DNA of 64,000 bases, taken from positions 62,001 to 126,000 of the forward strand of contig JANQOX010000002.1 in NCBI GenBank assembly GCA_028285625.1. The letters run 5' to 3'. Below, in pieces: positions 1 through 10,200 of the stretch. A program made the translations under genes and the position numbers. The DNA is from Myxococcota bacterium (GTDB lineage Bacteria > Myxococcota_A > UBA9160 > UBA6930). Within the stretch, counting starts at the first letter, position 1. Every line of letters starts with the position of its first letter. The notes under the pieces are model-generated. The model was not told the DNA's origin. It did no database searches and saw only the letters and a program-made list of their open reading frames with translations.

Positions 1-2132
1 GCCAGGCGGTGGGTGGCGGCGGTGGGCGTGTCGGCGCTGCCCACGCGGAAGGTCAGGGACAGGCCCGCCAGGAACCGGAACGCATCCTCGTCGGTGAGGT
101 CGTCGCCCACGTAGATCACGCGCACGTGCTCCGACCAGGCCGGGCCGTAGCGGTCGCGCAGCACGTGCAGCACCGCGCGCCCCTTGTCCCAGCCGATTGG
201 CGGCCGGGCCTCCACGGCCTCGTGCGCGTCCCGGGCCTGGTAGCCCGCGGACGTCATGATCGTCCGAACCTTGTCGATCATCGCCCGGCGCTTGCTCCGG
301 GGGACCGCGCGGTAGTGGAACGTGAGCGTCGGGCCCTTGGCCTCGGTCCAGGCGCCGAAGCTGGCGACGGCGTCGAGCTCTTCGGCCAGCGCGTCGGCGC
401 GTCCGGCGTAGTGCACCAGGTCTTCGTGGCTGAAGTGCTCGATCCCCGGCCCCTCGATCTCCAGGCCGTGGTTGCCCGCGTAGATCAGCCGGTCGTCGCC
501 GACCTGCTTGCGCACGTCGCCCAGGGCGCGACCGCTCACGATCGAGACGTCGGTGTCGTCGCGTTCGGCGCACGCCTCGAGGGCCCTGCGCATGGGCCGG
601 CCGAGCTTGGCCTTGCTGGGGTGATCGACCAGCGGCGTCAAGGTGCCGTCGTAGTCGAGAAAGAGGCAAAGCGGATACTGCTTGATGAACGGGCGCAGCC
701 AGCCCTCGATCTCCGCGGCCGTCAGCGGTTGCAGCTCGGCGTGATGGGCTTCGGCCGCGGTGAGGAACGTCGAGGTCCAGCTGTCGAGGTCGTCGCGCCG
801 CTCGCGTCGCCGCAGGCTGGCCATGCGCGAGGCGCGCTCGTCTTCTTCCATGGAGAGCGCCCGGTGGATGGCGGAGGCGGTCTCGTCGAGGTCGAAGGGG
901 TTCACCTGGAGCGCTTCGCGCATGGTCTCGGCCGCGCCCGCCATCCGCGACAGGATCAGGACGCCGGGGTCCTCCACCTGGCACGCGACGTACTCCTTGG
1001 CCACGAGGTTCATGCCGTCACGCAGCGGGGTCACCAGCGCCGCATGGGCATCGCGGTACAGCGCACAAAGCCGCTCTCGGGGGACGGAGCGGTACAGGTA
1101 CCGGATCGGGGACCAGCCTGCGGTCGCGAAGCGGCCGTTGACCTGGCCCACCAGCTCGTCGATCTCGCGCTTCAGCTCGCGGTACTCGGCCACCTGGGAG
1201 CGGCTCGGCACCGCGAGCTGGAGCAGCACGACCTTCTCGCGGTGGTCCGGGTGAAGCTCGAGCAGCCGCTCGAACGCGCGGATGCGCTCGGGGATGCCCT
1301 TCGTGTAGTCGAGCCGGTCGACGCCGAGTACCACGCGTTCCTGGCCCAGGGGCGCGCTCGGCTGGTTCATGGCGGTGGCTTCGAAAGCGCCGAACTCGAC
1401 GCCGATCGGGTAGTCGCCCACCTGGATCGTGCGGTCGCCGTGCTCGACCACCATCTTGTCGCGGTCCACGCGCAGACCCAGTCGCCGCTCGCAGCAGTCC
1501 AGGAAGTTCAGCGCGTAGCCCGGTACGTGGAAGCCCACGAGATCGCAGGCCAGGACGCCTCTCAGGAGCTGCCGGTCCCAGGGGCACAGGCGGAACACGT
1601 CGTAGGGCGGGAACGGGATGTGCAGGAAGAACGCCGAACGCAGCTCGGGCCGCTCGCGGCGCACCAGCTCCGGGACGAGCATCAGGTGGTAGTCGTGGAT
1701 CCACACCAGCGAGCTCTCGGGTGCGTTCTTGGCCACGGCGTCCGCAAAGCGATGGTTCACGTCGGCGTAGACCTGCCAGTCGCGGCGTTCGAACTGGGTC
1801 ACGTCCGGCAGCGAATGGAACAGGGGCCACAGCGTGCGGTTGGAGAACCCGTGGTAGTAGCGCTGGACGTCGTTCTCGGTGAGCCGGACGGGGGCCAGCC
1901 CGTAGTCGAGATCGTCGTCCGCCAGGCGCTCGCCCTTGCGCAGTTCGATCCCCGGCCAGCCGATCCACACGCCGCCCTGCTTGGTGAGGGCGGGCTCGAG
2001 TGCCGAGACCAGTCCGCCGGGCGACGGGCGGCGGTCGAGCTTGCCCGCGGCGCGCTGGTACGTGAACGGCAGCCGGTTGCTGGCCACGACGAGCGAGCGC
2101 TTCTTTCGGCCTCCGCGCCTGCGTCCTACCAC
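1..2132 (-). CDS. otsA: Trehalose-6-phosphate synthase/phosphatase fusion (OtsA-OtsB), 3' end cut by window
   Basis: The protein makes trehalose-6-phosphate from UDP-glucose (or another NDP-glucose) and glucose-6-phosphate, then dephosphorylates it to trehalose, a cytoplasmic osmolyte. The N-terminal GT20 part opens with the sugar-binding signature SNRLP at residues 18-22. A second, HAD-type phosphatase part carries the nucleophile motif DYDGT at residues 493-497, so both steps sit in one chain. About 710 codons are visible; the C-terminal end lies beyond position 1. The start is GTG at 2132, the first possible start before the conserved block, although no clear ribosome site precedes it. The gene diverges from the membrane protease gene 78 bases away. 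Such fusions are known in bacteria and plants. The family call is firm; the exact start is less so. Confidence 0.9.
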   Translation of the reverse strand, partial: MVGRRRGGRKKRSLVVASNRLPFTYQRAAGKLDRRPSPGGLVSALEPALTKQGGVWIGWPGIELRKGERLADDDLDYGLAPVRLTENDVQRYYHGFSNRTLWPLFHSLPDVTQFERRDWQVYADVNHRFADAVAKNAPESSLVWIHDYHLMLVPELVRRERPELRSAFFLHIPFPPYDVFRLCPWDRQLLRGVLACDLVGFHVPGYALNFLDCCERRLGLRVDRDKMVVEHGDRTIQVGDYPIGVEFGAFEATAMNQPSAPLGQERVVLGVDRLDYTKGIPERIRAFERLLELHPDHREKVVLLQLAVPSRSQVAEYRELKREIDELVGQVNGRFATAGWSPIRYLYRSVPRERLCALYRDAHAALVTPLRDGMNLVAKEYVACQVEDPGVLILSRMAGAAETMREALQVNPFDLDETASAIHRALSMEEDERASRMASLRRRERRDDLDSWTSTFLTAAEAHHAELQPLTAAEIEGWLRPFIKQYPLCLFLDYDGTLTPLVDHPSKAKLGRPMRRALEACAERDDTDVSIVSGRALGDVRKQVGDDRLIYAGNHGLEIEGPGIEHFSHEDLVHYAGRADALAEELDAVASFGAWTEAKGPTLTFHYRAVPRSKRRAMIDKVRTIMTSAGYQARDAHEAVEARPPIGWDKGRAVLHVLRDRYGPAWSEHVRVIYVGDDLTDEDAFRFLAGLSLTFRVGSADTPTAATHRL

Positions 2133-2210
2133 GGCAGGAGAGGGTAACACCCCGACGGTGCGGCCGTCGTCGCGTGCGCGTCAGGTAGCATCGTCCCGGG
2201 AGGGGCGCGC

Positions 2211-2906
2211 TTGGATCTGCTGCTCGGACTTCTCTGGTACGTGGTGCTGATCTTTTCGCTCACCTTGCACGAGGCGGGGCACGCCTGGGCGGCCCTTCGC
2301 GGGGGCGATCCCACGGCCTACCTGGGCGGGCAGGTCTCGATCGATCCGGTCCCGCACATCCGCCGCGAGCCGATCGGCATGCTGGTGGCCCCGTGGATCT
2401 TCTTCGTGCTGTCGAATTGGATGATCGGGTGGGCGAGCACGCCCTACGACCCCGGCTGGGCGGCCCGTCACCCGCGCCGCGCCGCGTGGATGGCCCTGGC
2501 CGGCCCGGCCGCGAACGCCGTGCTGGTGCTCCTCGCCGCGGGGCTCGTGCGTCTCGGGCTCGCGACGGGCTACTTCGTGGCGCCCGAGACGGTTTCCTTC
2601 TCGCACCTGACCACGGCCGCAGGCTCCGGCCTCGACGAGACCCTGGCCACGCTGGTGAGCCTGCTGTTCACGCTCAACCTGTTGCTGCTGGTCTTCAACC
2701 TGATCCCCCTGCCGCCGCTCGACGGGGCGGGGGCGATCGGCCTGCTGCTGCCCGAGGACCTCGCCCGGCGGGTCCAGGACTGGTTGGCCCAGCCCGCCTT
2801 CGGCCTGATGGGCATCCTCGTCGCCTGGTTCCTGATCGGGCGCCTGTTCGGGCCGATCCACCTGCTGGCCGTGAACCTGCTCTACCCGGGCGTTCGCTAC
2901 GGCTAG
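2211..2906 (+). CDS. Site-2 protease family (M50) membrane metalloprotease
   Basis: This is a 231-residue polytopic inner-membrane protein of the M50 family, which cuts substrates inside the membrane. The zinc motif HEAGH is at residues 20-24 in the first membrane segment, and the third ligand is the aspartate of NLIPLPPLDG at residues 163-172. These match the compact S2P subgroup without a PDZ domain. Start is TTG at 2211, preceded by GGGAGGGG with five bases of spacing. No partner anti-sigma factor is adjacent, so the substrate is unknown. Related proteins are usually annotated only as site-2 protease family. Confidence 0.85.
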   Translation: MDLLLGLLWYVVLIFSLTLHEAGHAWAALRGGDPTAYLGGQVSIDPVPHIRREPIGMLVAPWIFFVLSNWMIGWASTPYDPGWAARHPRRAAWMALAGPAANAVLVLLAAGLVRLGLATGYFVAPETVSFSHLTTAAGSGLDETLATLVSLLFTLNLLLLVFNLIPLPPLDGAGAIGLLLPEDLARRVQDWLAQPAFGLMGILVAWFLIGRLFGPIHLLAVNLLYPGVRYG

Positions 2907-2939
2907 CCGCGGCCCCCGGGATTGCCGAAACTCCTCGGA

Positions 2940-3587
2940 ATGATGGTTTCATCGGACGACCGGTTCGCGCGCACTGCCGCGCTCGCCGGTTTCGCGCTCG
3001 CGGTGCTGCTGCTGGCGGTGCCTGCGATCGCCGAGGAGATCCGTTGTCCTCCCGGCACCACGGCCAAGGGACAGGCGCCTCCGCGCGGGCTCAAGCTCTG
3101 GTGCGCCCTGCCGGACGGCACGCAGGAAGGGCCCAGCTTCGCGTGGTACGAGGACGGCACCAAGCTGGTGGAGGCCACCTTCAAGGCGGGCAAACTCGAC
3201 GGGCCCTACCGCGAGAACCACCGAGACGGCGGTCCTCGCGAAGAGGGCCGCTACCAGAACGACGAGAAGGACGGCGTGTTCACCACCTGGTGGGAGAACG
3301 GTCAGAAGGCCCGGGTCGAGACCTGGAAGGCCGGCGTGCGCGACGGTGCGTCGACACTCTGGCATCGCAACGGAAAGCTCTTCGCTGAGCAGTTCTATCG
3401 CGACGGCGTGCGGCAGGGACCGGCCTCGACCTACTACGAGAACGGCCAGAAGCAGAGCGAAGGCACGTTCGTGAACGGCCAGTACCACGGCGAGTGGAAG
3501 GGCTGGTGGGAAGACGGGCGCGTCAAGAAGACGGCCGAGTTCGAGAACGGCCGCGAGATCACGCGGGAGTTCTTCGAAGAGGACTAG
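2940..3587 (+). CDS. Exported MORN/YwqK-like repeat protein
   Basis: The 215-residue product begins with a signal-peptide-like stretch (about residues 8-32, ending AIAEE) followed by a short Cys-containing block and then about six repeats built on patterns such as W-Y-E-D-G-T, W-W-E-N-G-Q-K and Y-Y-E-N-G-Q-K. This is the MORN-like repeat seen in YwqK-type proteins, often annotated as toxin-antitoxin YwqK family antitoxin although a toxin partner is not visible here. It is probably periplasmic or surface exposed. Two ATG codons at 2940 and 2943 are both possible; a TTG at 2922 is also in frame. The stop codon overlaps the stop of the convergent methyltransferase gene. Its role is unknown. Confidence 0.75.
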   Translation: MMVSSDDRFARTAALAGFALAVLLLAVPAIAEEIRCPPGTTAKGQAPPRGLKLWCALPDGTQEGPSFAWYEDGTKLVEATFKAGKLDGPYRENHRDGGPREEGRYQNDEKDGVFTTWWENGQKARVETWKAGVRDGASTLWHRNGKLFAEQFYRDGVRQGPASTYYENGQKQSEGTFVNGQYHGEWKGWWEDGRVKKTAEFENGREITREFFEED

Positions 3588-4237
3588 GCCGGGACGTCGG
3601 CCCAGGCCACCGATACCGTGTCGAAGGCCGCCGACCCCACGACCGTGTAGCCATGGGCGGCGAGCCAGGCATCGGCATCCATGCGCCGCTCGCTCGGCTC
3701 GGCGTAGTGGCACAGCACGAGCCGACCGCCCGGAACCAGCGCGCCCTCCACCAGGCGTCGCACGTACGTCTCCCGCTCGGCGGCGCGGAAGTACTCGAGG
3801 TTGGTGCGCACGAAGTCGTAGCGCCGGGGCGGATGCCACCAGAGCACGTTCGCCACCTCGAAGGTGCTCCGGGGGTCGGGGTGCCGTGCGCGAGCCAGCG
3901 CTACCAGCTCCCAGACGAAGTCGACCCCGTGCGGCCGGATCGAGACGCCCTTCTCGGCGCACCACCCGATCAGGCTCTCGAGCAACAGGCCGTTGGCGCA
4001 GCCCACGTCGAGAACGTCGCCGTCGCGGTGGAAGGCGTCGGCGATGAGCCTCCGCTTGGGCTCCCAGCCCGCGACGCCCGTGGACCGACCGCTTTGCTGG
4101 TACGGATCGTCCGGGTCCGCGAGATAGAACTCGTGGAGCGCCGTGTGCAGGTGCTCGGTCCACACCGAGAGCGCCACGTCGTCGGAGAGGGATCGGAAGC
4201 GGTCCTGGGCGGGTCGTGCGTCGGTGGGCCCGGACAC
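3584..4237 (-). CDS. Class I SAM-dependent methyltransferase, last gene of the PQQ operon
   Basis: The 217-residue protein has a Rossmann methyltransferase fold, with the SAM-binding motif DVLDVGCANG near residues 75-84 and a later GGRLVLC strand. No substrate signature is recognisable. It begins nine bases after the pqqE stop, on the same strand, so it is very probably co-transcribed with ileS-pqqB-pqqCD-pqqE. The substrate could be an intermediate, a peptide or something unrelated; I cannot tell from sequence. The stop shares bases with the convergent gene stop (CTAG at 3584-3587). Confidence 0.85.
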   Translation of the reverse strand: MSGPTDARPAQDRFRSLSDDVALSVWTEHLHTALHEFYLADPDDPYQQSGRSTGVAGWEPKRRLIADAFHRDGDVLDVGCANGLLLESLIGWCAEKGVSIRPHGVDFVWELVALARARHPDPRSTFEVANVLWWHPPRRYDFVRTNLEYFRAAERETYVRRLVEGALVPGGRLVLCHYAEPSERRMDADAWLAAHGYTVVGSAAFDTVSVAWADVPA

Positions 4238-4246
4238 GTGGCCAGT

Positions 4247-5350
4247 CTAGCCGCGGCCAGCGCTCGTGCTCCGGTAGACGAGGCTCGTGGCCGCGGCCGG
4301 GTCCTCTTCGCGCGCAGCGCGGACGACGGCGTGATCCGGCGACAGCTCGCAGGCCGGGTCGGTGCGCGCGGCGTCGCCCAGGAGGGCGAAGGCCTGGCAG
4401 CGGCAGCCCCCGAAGTCGTCGCCACGCGATGGGCAGCTCCGACAGGGTTCGCGCATCCAGGCCTCGCCCCGATACGCGTCGATGCCAGGCGACCGCTCCC
4501 AACAGTCGGCGAGGGAGTGGTCGCGAACGCTCCAGAACTCGAGATCGGGCAGGGCGCTGGCGCCATGGCAGGGCAGCACGCGGCCGTCGGGCGCGACGAT
4601 GGCGTGGCGTCGTCCCCATCCGCCGGTACAAGGCTTGGGCCGGCCGCGAAAATAGTCCGGCAGCACGAACAGGATCTCCGGTCGCGGGCCATGGCGCCTT
4701 GCTTCGCGCACGACCTCGGCGGCGCGCTCGATCGCCGCTCGCGTGGGCAGCAGCGCATCGCGGTTGCGGAGCGCCCAGCCCAGGTACTGCGTGTTGGCGA
4801 GCTCGATCCGGTCGGCATCGAGTTCGCGCGCGAGTTCGATGAGCTCGCCCACGCGGCCGAGGTTGCGCCGGTGCAGGACCACGTTCAGGGTGAGCGGCAA
4901 CCCCAGCTCGCGGGTCGCGCGGGCGAGGGCGCACTTGGCGGCGAAGCTCTCGGTGCCGGCGATCTCGTCCGAAGGCCCGGCTTCCGCATCCTGGATGGAG
5001 ATCTGCACGCTGTCGAGCCCCGCCGTGCGCAGGCGCGCGAGGCCGGCCGGGTCGAGCGGCCGGGCCGCGGTCACCAGATGCGTGTAGAGGTCGGCATCGC
5101 GCGCGCTCGCCACCAGCTCGGGCAGGTCGTCGCGCACGCTGGGCTCGCCGCCCGTAAGCCCCAGGTGCACCGCACCCAGGTCGGCCGCCTCGCGAAAGAT
5201 GCGCGTCCAGGTCGCCGTATCGAGTTCGTCGCGGCGGGGCGCGAGGGCCAGGGGGTTCGAGCAGTACGGGCACTGGAGCGGGCAGCGGTGGGTGAGTTCC
5301 GCAACCAGGTTGAGAAGCCGCACCGAGGGCGACGGCGCCCCCGCACTCAC
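4247..5350 (-). CDS. pqqE: PqqE, radical SAM peptide cyclase of PQQ biosynthesis
   Basis: PqqE joins the glutamate and tyrosine side chains of the PqqA precursor peptide, with PqqD as peptide chaperone. The radical SAM cluster motif CPLQCPYC (CxxxCxxC) lies near residue 22-29, followed by the LTGGEPSVR strand. The C-terminal auxiliary cluster region has the diagnostic CRSCPSR...GGCRCQAFAL pattern that separates PqqE from other radical SAM proteins. Length 367 residues is normal. Start is GTG at 5350, overlapping the pqqCD stop as GTGA, which indicates translational coupling. An upstream extension in the same frame is only the shadow of pqqCD. Confidence 0.97.
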   Translation of the reverse strand: MSAGAPSPSVRLLNLVAELTHRCPLQCPYCSNPLALAPRRDELDTATWTRIFREAADLGAVHLGLTGGEPSVRDDLPELVASARDADLYTHLVTAARPLDPAGLARLRTAGLDSVQISIQDAEAGPSDEIAGTESFAAKCALARATRELGLPLTLNVVLHRRNLGRVGELIELARELDADRIELANTQYLGWALRNRDALLPTRAAIERAAEVVREARRHGPRPEILFVLPDYFRGRPKPCTGGWGRRHAIVAPDGRVLPCHGASALPDLEFWSVRDHSLADCWERSPGIDAYRGEAWMREPCRSCPSRGDDFGGCRCQAFALLGDAARTDPACELSPDHAVVRAAREEDPAAATSLVYRSTSAGRG

Positions 5351-6270
5351 GCGCGCAGCTCCACGGCCCCGAGCTGCTCCATCTGTTCCAGGAAGTCGTA
5401 GACGTCGCGTGCCACGCTCGGCTCGTCGGGGTGGCGCTCGGAGAAGACGGCGGCCACGGCGTCGGCGTCGCGCGCACCGTCGCAGGCCCGGAGGATCTGC
5501 TCGGCGCTCGGGTCCAGGCGGATGGCGCGTTCGGGCAGGACCAGCAGCGCTCCCTCGGCCTCCTGTCGGGTGCGGGCATGGGGCACGAGGGTGGGCCGCT
5601 TGCCTCCCCAGACCACGCCATCGAGAAGCTCCCCGAGAATCTCGCACTTGCGCAGCAGCGCCTCGGCGCAGCGCGCCTCGTCCTCGGAGGTCGTCGCGTG
5701 GGCCAGCACGAACGCCATGCCCTCCTCTGCGTCGCGCGGCGCCTGCGTCGTGCGCGACCGGAAGTAGGCGAGTCCCTCGGGCGCGATCCAGTCGTAGTGC
5801 ATCTCGAAGGCCTCCGCGCGCTCCCCGAGAAACGGGCCGGCGCGAAGCTCGGTGAGCGAGCTCGCCACGCTCGCCAGCAGGTCGTGCCCCTCGACGAACG
5901 CGACGTAGGCGTCGCAGGCCCGGCGAACCCCGGGCAGCACGCGCGCCAGCGAGGCGACCTCGCGTCGGTCCTGGCCGGTTGCCTCGGCCAGGCGCAGCCA
6001 GAGATCGAGCCCGCCCTCGCGGGCCTCGGTTCCGTCGTGGTCGTGGATGCGACGGATCCAGCCGCGGCGAAAGGTCGGGTCTTCGGACTTCGTGAGGATC
6101 GCCCCGTCCTTGATCGGAATGCGCGTCTGGTAGTAGTACCGGTTGCGTACCCAGCGTCGGATCTCGTCCGGCGAGAGTTCGCCGGCGTGCATCCGCACGT
6201 TGAACGGGTGGCGATGGTGGTAGTGCTCGTCGAGAATGCCGCGAAGCCTGGCCTCGAACGCGCCCGTCAT
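5347..6270 (-). CDS. pqqC: PqqC-PqqD fusion: PQQ synthase with peptide chaperone domain
   Basis: The first about 220 residues are PqqC, the cofactorless oxidase that performs the final ring closure and eight-electron oxidation to PQQ. Its conserved blocks HPFNVRMHAGELS and NRYYYQTRIPIKD are present near residues 21-55. Residues about 220-307 form PqqD, the small peptide-binding domain that delivers PqqA to PqqE (LRACDGARD and DVYDFLEQMEQLG regions visible). A pqqC/D fusion is known in Methylobacterium. Start ATG at 6270 lies 43 bases after the pqqB stop. The following pqqE start overlaps its stop. Confidence 0.95.
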   Translation of the reverse strand: MTGAFEARLRGILDEHYHHRHPFNVRMHAGELSPDEIRRWVRNRYYYQTRIPIKDGAILTKSEDPTFRRGWIRRIHDHDGTEAREGGLDLWLRLAEATGQDRREVASLARVLPGVRRACDAYVAFVEGHDLLASVASSLTELRAGPFLGERAEAFEMHYDWIAPEGLAYFRSRTTQAPRDAEEGMAFVLAHATTSEDEARCAEALLRKCEILGELLDGVVWGGKRPTLVPHARTRQEAEGALLVLPERAIRLDPSAEQILRACDGARDADAVAAVFSERHPDEPSVARDVYDFLEQMEQLGAVELRA

Positions 6271-6313
6271 GGACCACGCTCCGGCGCGGCCCCTGTGTGC
6301 GCGGCGCCTCGCA

Positions 6314-7213
6314 TCAGAGCGTGAGCTCCATCCCGTCCTGGGCGATCTCGATCCCGGCCTGCCGCACGCGCGCCGCCTCGGGCGAAGCGGCGTCGAGGAT
6401 GGGATTGGTGTTGTTGATGTGGATGTAGACGGTGCGGCCCGGCATGTCGGCCAGCACTTCGAGGCTGCCGCCATCGCCGGTGATGGGCACGTGGCCCATC
6501 TTGAACGCGTCGGGCGCGCCGGGACGCATGGCCAGCAGCTCGTCGGCGGTGAAGAAGGTGCCGTCGACGAACCGAACGTCGGCGGCGCGCAGCTCGGCGC
6601 AGGTCGCGGCGTCGAACTCCTGGATGCCCGGGGCGTAGACCAGCCTGCGCCCGCTGCGTTGGTCCACCACGCGCAGGCCCAGCGTGGTTTCGGCGTGATT
6701 CCGGGCCAGTTCGCTCAGGTAGCCCGGGACCTTGCCCGGCACCGGAAACAGCTTGGCCTCGAGGTGCCCGTCGCGGTCGAGGGCGAAGGGCTCGTCGAGG
6801 GCACAGGTGCCCCAGGCCGGGGCGATCAGCCGGAACGCCGCATTGTGTTCGAGGACCGTATCGTGGATCCAGGGCGTCGAGATGACCCGGTAGGGGAGCG
6901 ACTCGCGCAGCACCAGCAGTCCGATCGTGTGGTCGAGGTCGGCGTTCGTGACGACGATGGTGTCGAGGGGAACGTCCCGCGTGTCCGGACGCGGATGCAG
7001 CCCCGGAAATGCCGCGAGCTGCTGGCGCACGTCGGGGCTGGCGTTCACCAGCGACCAGCGTCCGTCGCCGGACGAGATCGCGATGGACGGTTGCGTGCGG
7101 GGCGGAACGTCCGGGTTGGCCTGGCGAGCGCGCATCGAGTTGGGGCCGCCACAGTTCCACTGGGGCAGCCCGCCGCCTGCGGCCGACCCGAGGATGCGAA
7201 CGCGCACGGTCAC
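6314..7213 (-). CDS. pqqB: PqqB, PQQ biosynthesis hydroxylase of metallo-beta-lactamase fold
   Basis: The 299-residue protein matches PqqB from its first strand (RILGSAAGGG.PQWNC) onward. PqqB is an iron-dependent hydroxylase acting on the cross-linked Glu-Tyr intermediate. The typical TNADLDHTIGLLVLRE block and the KMGHVPITGDGGSL and HINNTNPIL regions are visible. Start is GTG at 7213, overlapping the ileS stop by GTGA, so translation is coupled to the tRNA synthetase. An apparent 1449-residue reading frame upstream is the antisense-free shadow of ileS. Confidence 0.97.
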   Translation of the reverse strand: MTVRVRILGSAAGGGLPQWNCGGPNSMRARQANPDVPPRTQPSIAISSGDGRWSLVNASPDVRQQLAAFPGLHPRPDTRDVPLDTIVVTNADLDHTIGLLVLRESLPYRVISTPWIHDTVLEHNAAFRLIAPAWGTCALDEPFALDRDGHLEAKLFPVPGKVPGYLSELARNHAETTLGLRVVDQRSGRRLVYAPGIQEFDAATCAELRAADVRFVDGTFFTADELLAMRPGAPDAFKMGHVPITGDGGSLEVLADMPGRTVYIHINNTNPILDAASPEAARVRQAGIEIAQDGMELTL

Positions 7214-10200
7214 CCGGTCTTTTCGAGGGCGACCGAGACGACCTCGTCTCCGACCCGCGCCTCGCTTCGCGTCGCGCCCGGCGGCGCGTTGCCGCCCAGG
7301 TCGAGGGATGCGGCCAGGGTCTGCTCGCAGACGTGGTCGCGGTGGGCCTCGACCGCTGCGCGCCACGCGTCGGGGAGTGTGAGCGACAGCGCGATCCGGT
7401 CCGAGACCGCGAGGTCGGCGTCCCGTCGGGCCTGCTGCACCACGCGCACCACGTCGCGTGCGATGCCCTCGTTGCGCAGGGCGTCGTCGAGGCTGAAGTC
7501 CAGCACGGCGACGAGGTCGCCCGAGGGCAGGGCGGCGCAGGCCACGTCGCCCTTGGGCACCAGCTTGAGCTCGTACTCGTCCTCTTCGAGGCGATGGCCC
7601 GCGACTTCGAGCCCCTGGTCGGTGCGCTTCCACTGGCCCTGCTTCGCGGCCGCCAGCACCTTCTTCATGTCGGGGCCCAGGCGGGGGCCCGCCGCGCGTG
7701 CGTTCACCTGGAGCCGGAACGAGGCGAACTCGTCGATCTCGGGCGAGAGCTTCACTTCCTTCACGTTCGCCTCGTCGGCGATCAGCGCAAGGAAGGGCTC
7801 GAGCCGCAGGGCGCCGGCGCCGGCGACCGTGAGCGAGCGCAGCGGTTGGCGTACGCGCACCTGCTCGGCGCGCCGCATGGCGAAGCTGGTCGAGCACACG
7901 TCGCGCACGCGGTCCATGTCGGCCACCAGCTCTGCGTCTTCGGGCAGCGCGTCGGCGTCGGGCCAGTCGGCCAGGTGCACGCTGTCGCCGCCGGTCAGGC
8001 CCCGGTGGATCTCGTCGGTCAGCATGGGCAGCAGTGGGGCCGCCACGCGGCAGAGCGTCTCGAGGGCGGTCCAGAGCGTGTCGTAGCCGGCCTGCTTGTC
8101 GGCGTCGCGCTCGGCCTTCCAGAATCGCGGCCGGCTGCGGCGGATGTACCAGTTGTTGAGGGCGTCCACGTAGTCGACCACCGCCTGGCAGGCTCCGGCG
8201 AGGTCGTAGACGTCCATGGCGGCGGTGGCCCGCTCGACCAGCTCGCGGGTCTTGGCCAGCACGTAGCGGTCGAGGACTCCGTGACCCTCGGTGGTGCGCG
8301 TGGCCTCGCTGCCGTCCGCGTTGGCATAGAGCGAGAAGAAGTACCATGCGCTCCAAACCGGATTCAGCACGCTGCGCACCACGTCGGCGATGGCGCGCCC
8401 GTCCTTCTCGACCTTCAGGTCGCCTCCGCGGAGTACCTGGGAGGAGACCAGGTACCAGCGCAGGGCGTCGCTTCCCTGGTCTTCGAAGACCACGGTGGGC
8501 TCGGGGTAGTTGCGCAGGCGCTTGCTGAGCTTCTTGCCCTCGGCATCGACGACCACGCCGTGGCACATGCACGTCTTGAAGGGCGGCCGGTCGAAGAGGG
8601 CCGTGCCCAGCACGTGCATCGTGTAGAACCAGCCGCGGGTCTGCGCGACATACTCGACGATGAAGTCGGCGGGGAAGTGCTTGTCGAACCACTCGCGGTT
8701 CTCGAACGGGTAGTGCACCTGGGCGTAGGGCATCGAGCCCGAGTCGAACCACACGTCCAGCACGTCGGGGATGCGGCGCATCATCGACTTGCCGCTGGGG
8801 TCGTCGGGGTTGGGCCGGACGAACGAGTCGATTTCCGGCCGGTGCAGGTCGGTGGGCCGGATGCCGAAGTCCTCTTCGAGATCGTCGAGGCTGCCGTAGA
8901 CGTCGATGCGCGGAAACGCCGGGTCGTCGCTCTTCCACACCGGGATGGGCGTTCCCCAGAAGCGGTTGCGGCTGATCGACCAGTCGCGGGCGCCCTCGAG
9001 CCACTTGCCGAACAGACCATCGCGTACGTGGCCGGGAATCCAGTCGATCTGCTGGTTCAGCTCGACCATGCGTTCGCGGAAGCTGCTGACCCGCACGTAC
9101 CACGAGTTCATGGCGCGGTAGATGAGCGGCTCGTCGGTGCGCCAGCAGTGCGGGTAGTTGTGCACGTAGCTCTCGTGGCGCACCAGGGCGCCGCGCTCGC
9201 GAAGGACGCGCACGATCGGCGTATTCGCGTCGAAGACCAGCTTGCCCTCGAAGTCGGGAACCTCGCCGGTGAAGCGGCCCTTCTCGTCCACCGGAACCAC
9301 GAGCGGGATCCCCGCCGCCTCGCAGAGCGCCATGTCGTCTTCGCCGAAGCCCGGCGCGAGATGGACGACGCCGGTGCCCTCTTCGACGTCCACGAAGTCG
9401 CCCCCGAGCACCCGGAAGGCATTCTCGGTGTCGGAGAAGTACGGAAAGAGAGGCTCGTAGGGCCGGCCGACCAGCTCGCTTCCCTGGATCGTGCCCACGC
9501 GCTCGTGGTCGCCGAGCTCGGCCTCGTACTTCGCGGCGCAGGCCGCGCCCAGCACCTGCCTGCGGCCGTCCTTCTCGAGCACGACGTACTCGAGCTCGGG
9601 GCCGACGGCGAGCGCCAGGTTGGAAGGGAGGGTCCACGGCGTGGTGGTCCAGGCGAGCAGGTCGGTGGGCGGCTCGCCGCCTTCGGCGCGTAGACGGAAG
9701 CGAACCGTCACCGCCGGGTCCTGCCGCTCGCGATAGCTGTCGTCCTGGCGCGTCTCGAAGTTCGAGAGCGGCGTCTCCGCCGCCCACGAGTAGGGCAGTA
9801 CGCGCCGGCCCTCGTACAGCAGTCCCTTGTCCCAGAGCTGCTTGAACGCCCAGATCACGCTCTCCATGTAGGAGACGTCCATGGTCTTGTAGTCGTTCTT
9901 GAAGTCGACCCAGCGCGCGGCGCGGGTGACCGTCTCCTGCCACTCCTCGGTGTAGCGGAGCACCGACCGGCGGCAGTGGTCGTTGAAGCGATCGATCCCG
10001 TATTCCTGGATCGCCACGCGTCCCGAGACGCCCAGCTGCTTCTCCGCTTCCATCTCGGCGGGCAGTCCGTGGCAGTCCCAGCCGAAGCGCCGCTCCACGC
10101 GACGGCCGCGCATGGTCTGGTAGCGCGGGACGATGTCCTTCACGTAGCCGGTGAGGATGTGTCCGAAGTGGGGCAGGCCGTTGGCGAAGGGCGGTCCGTC

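Noticed and set aside
9..2147. 712-residue plus-strand frame
   Set aside because: It lies opposite otsAB, has a shadow composition of Arg, Gly, Ala and Val with no motif, while the minus strand carries clear OtsA and OtsB motifs.
2949..5621. 890-residue minus-strand frame
   Set aside because: It spans several real genes on both strands and lacks any motif; it is a GC-rich shadow.
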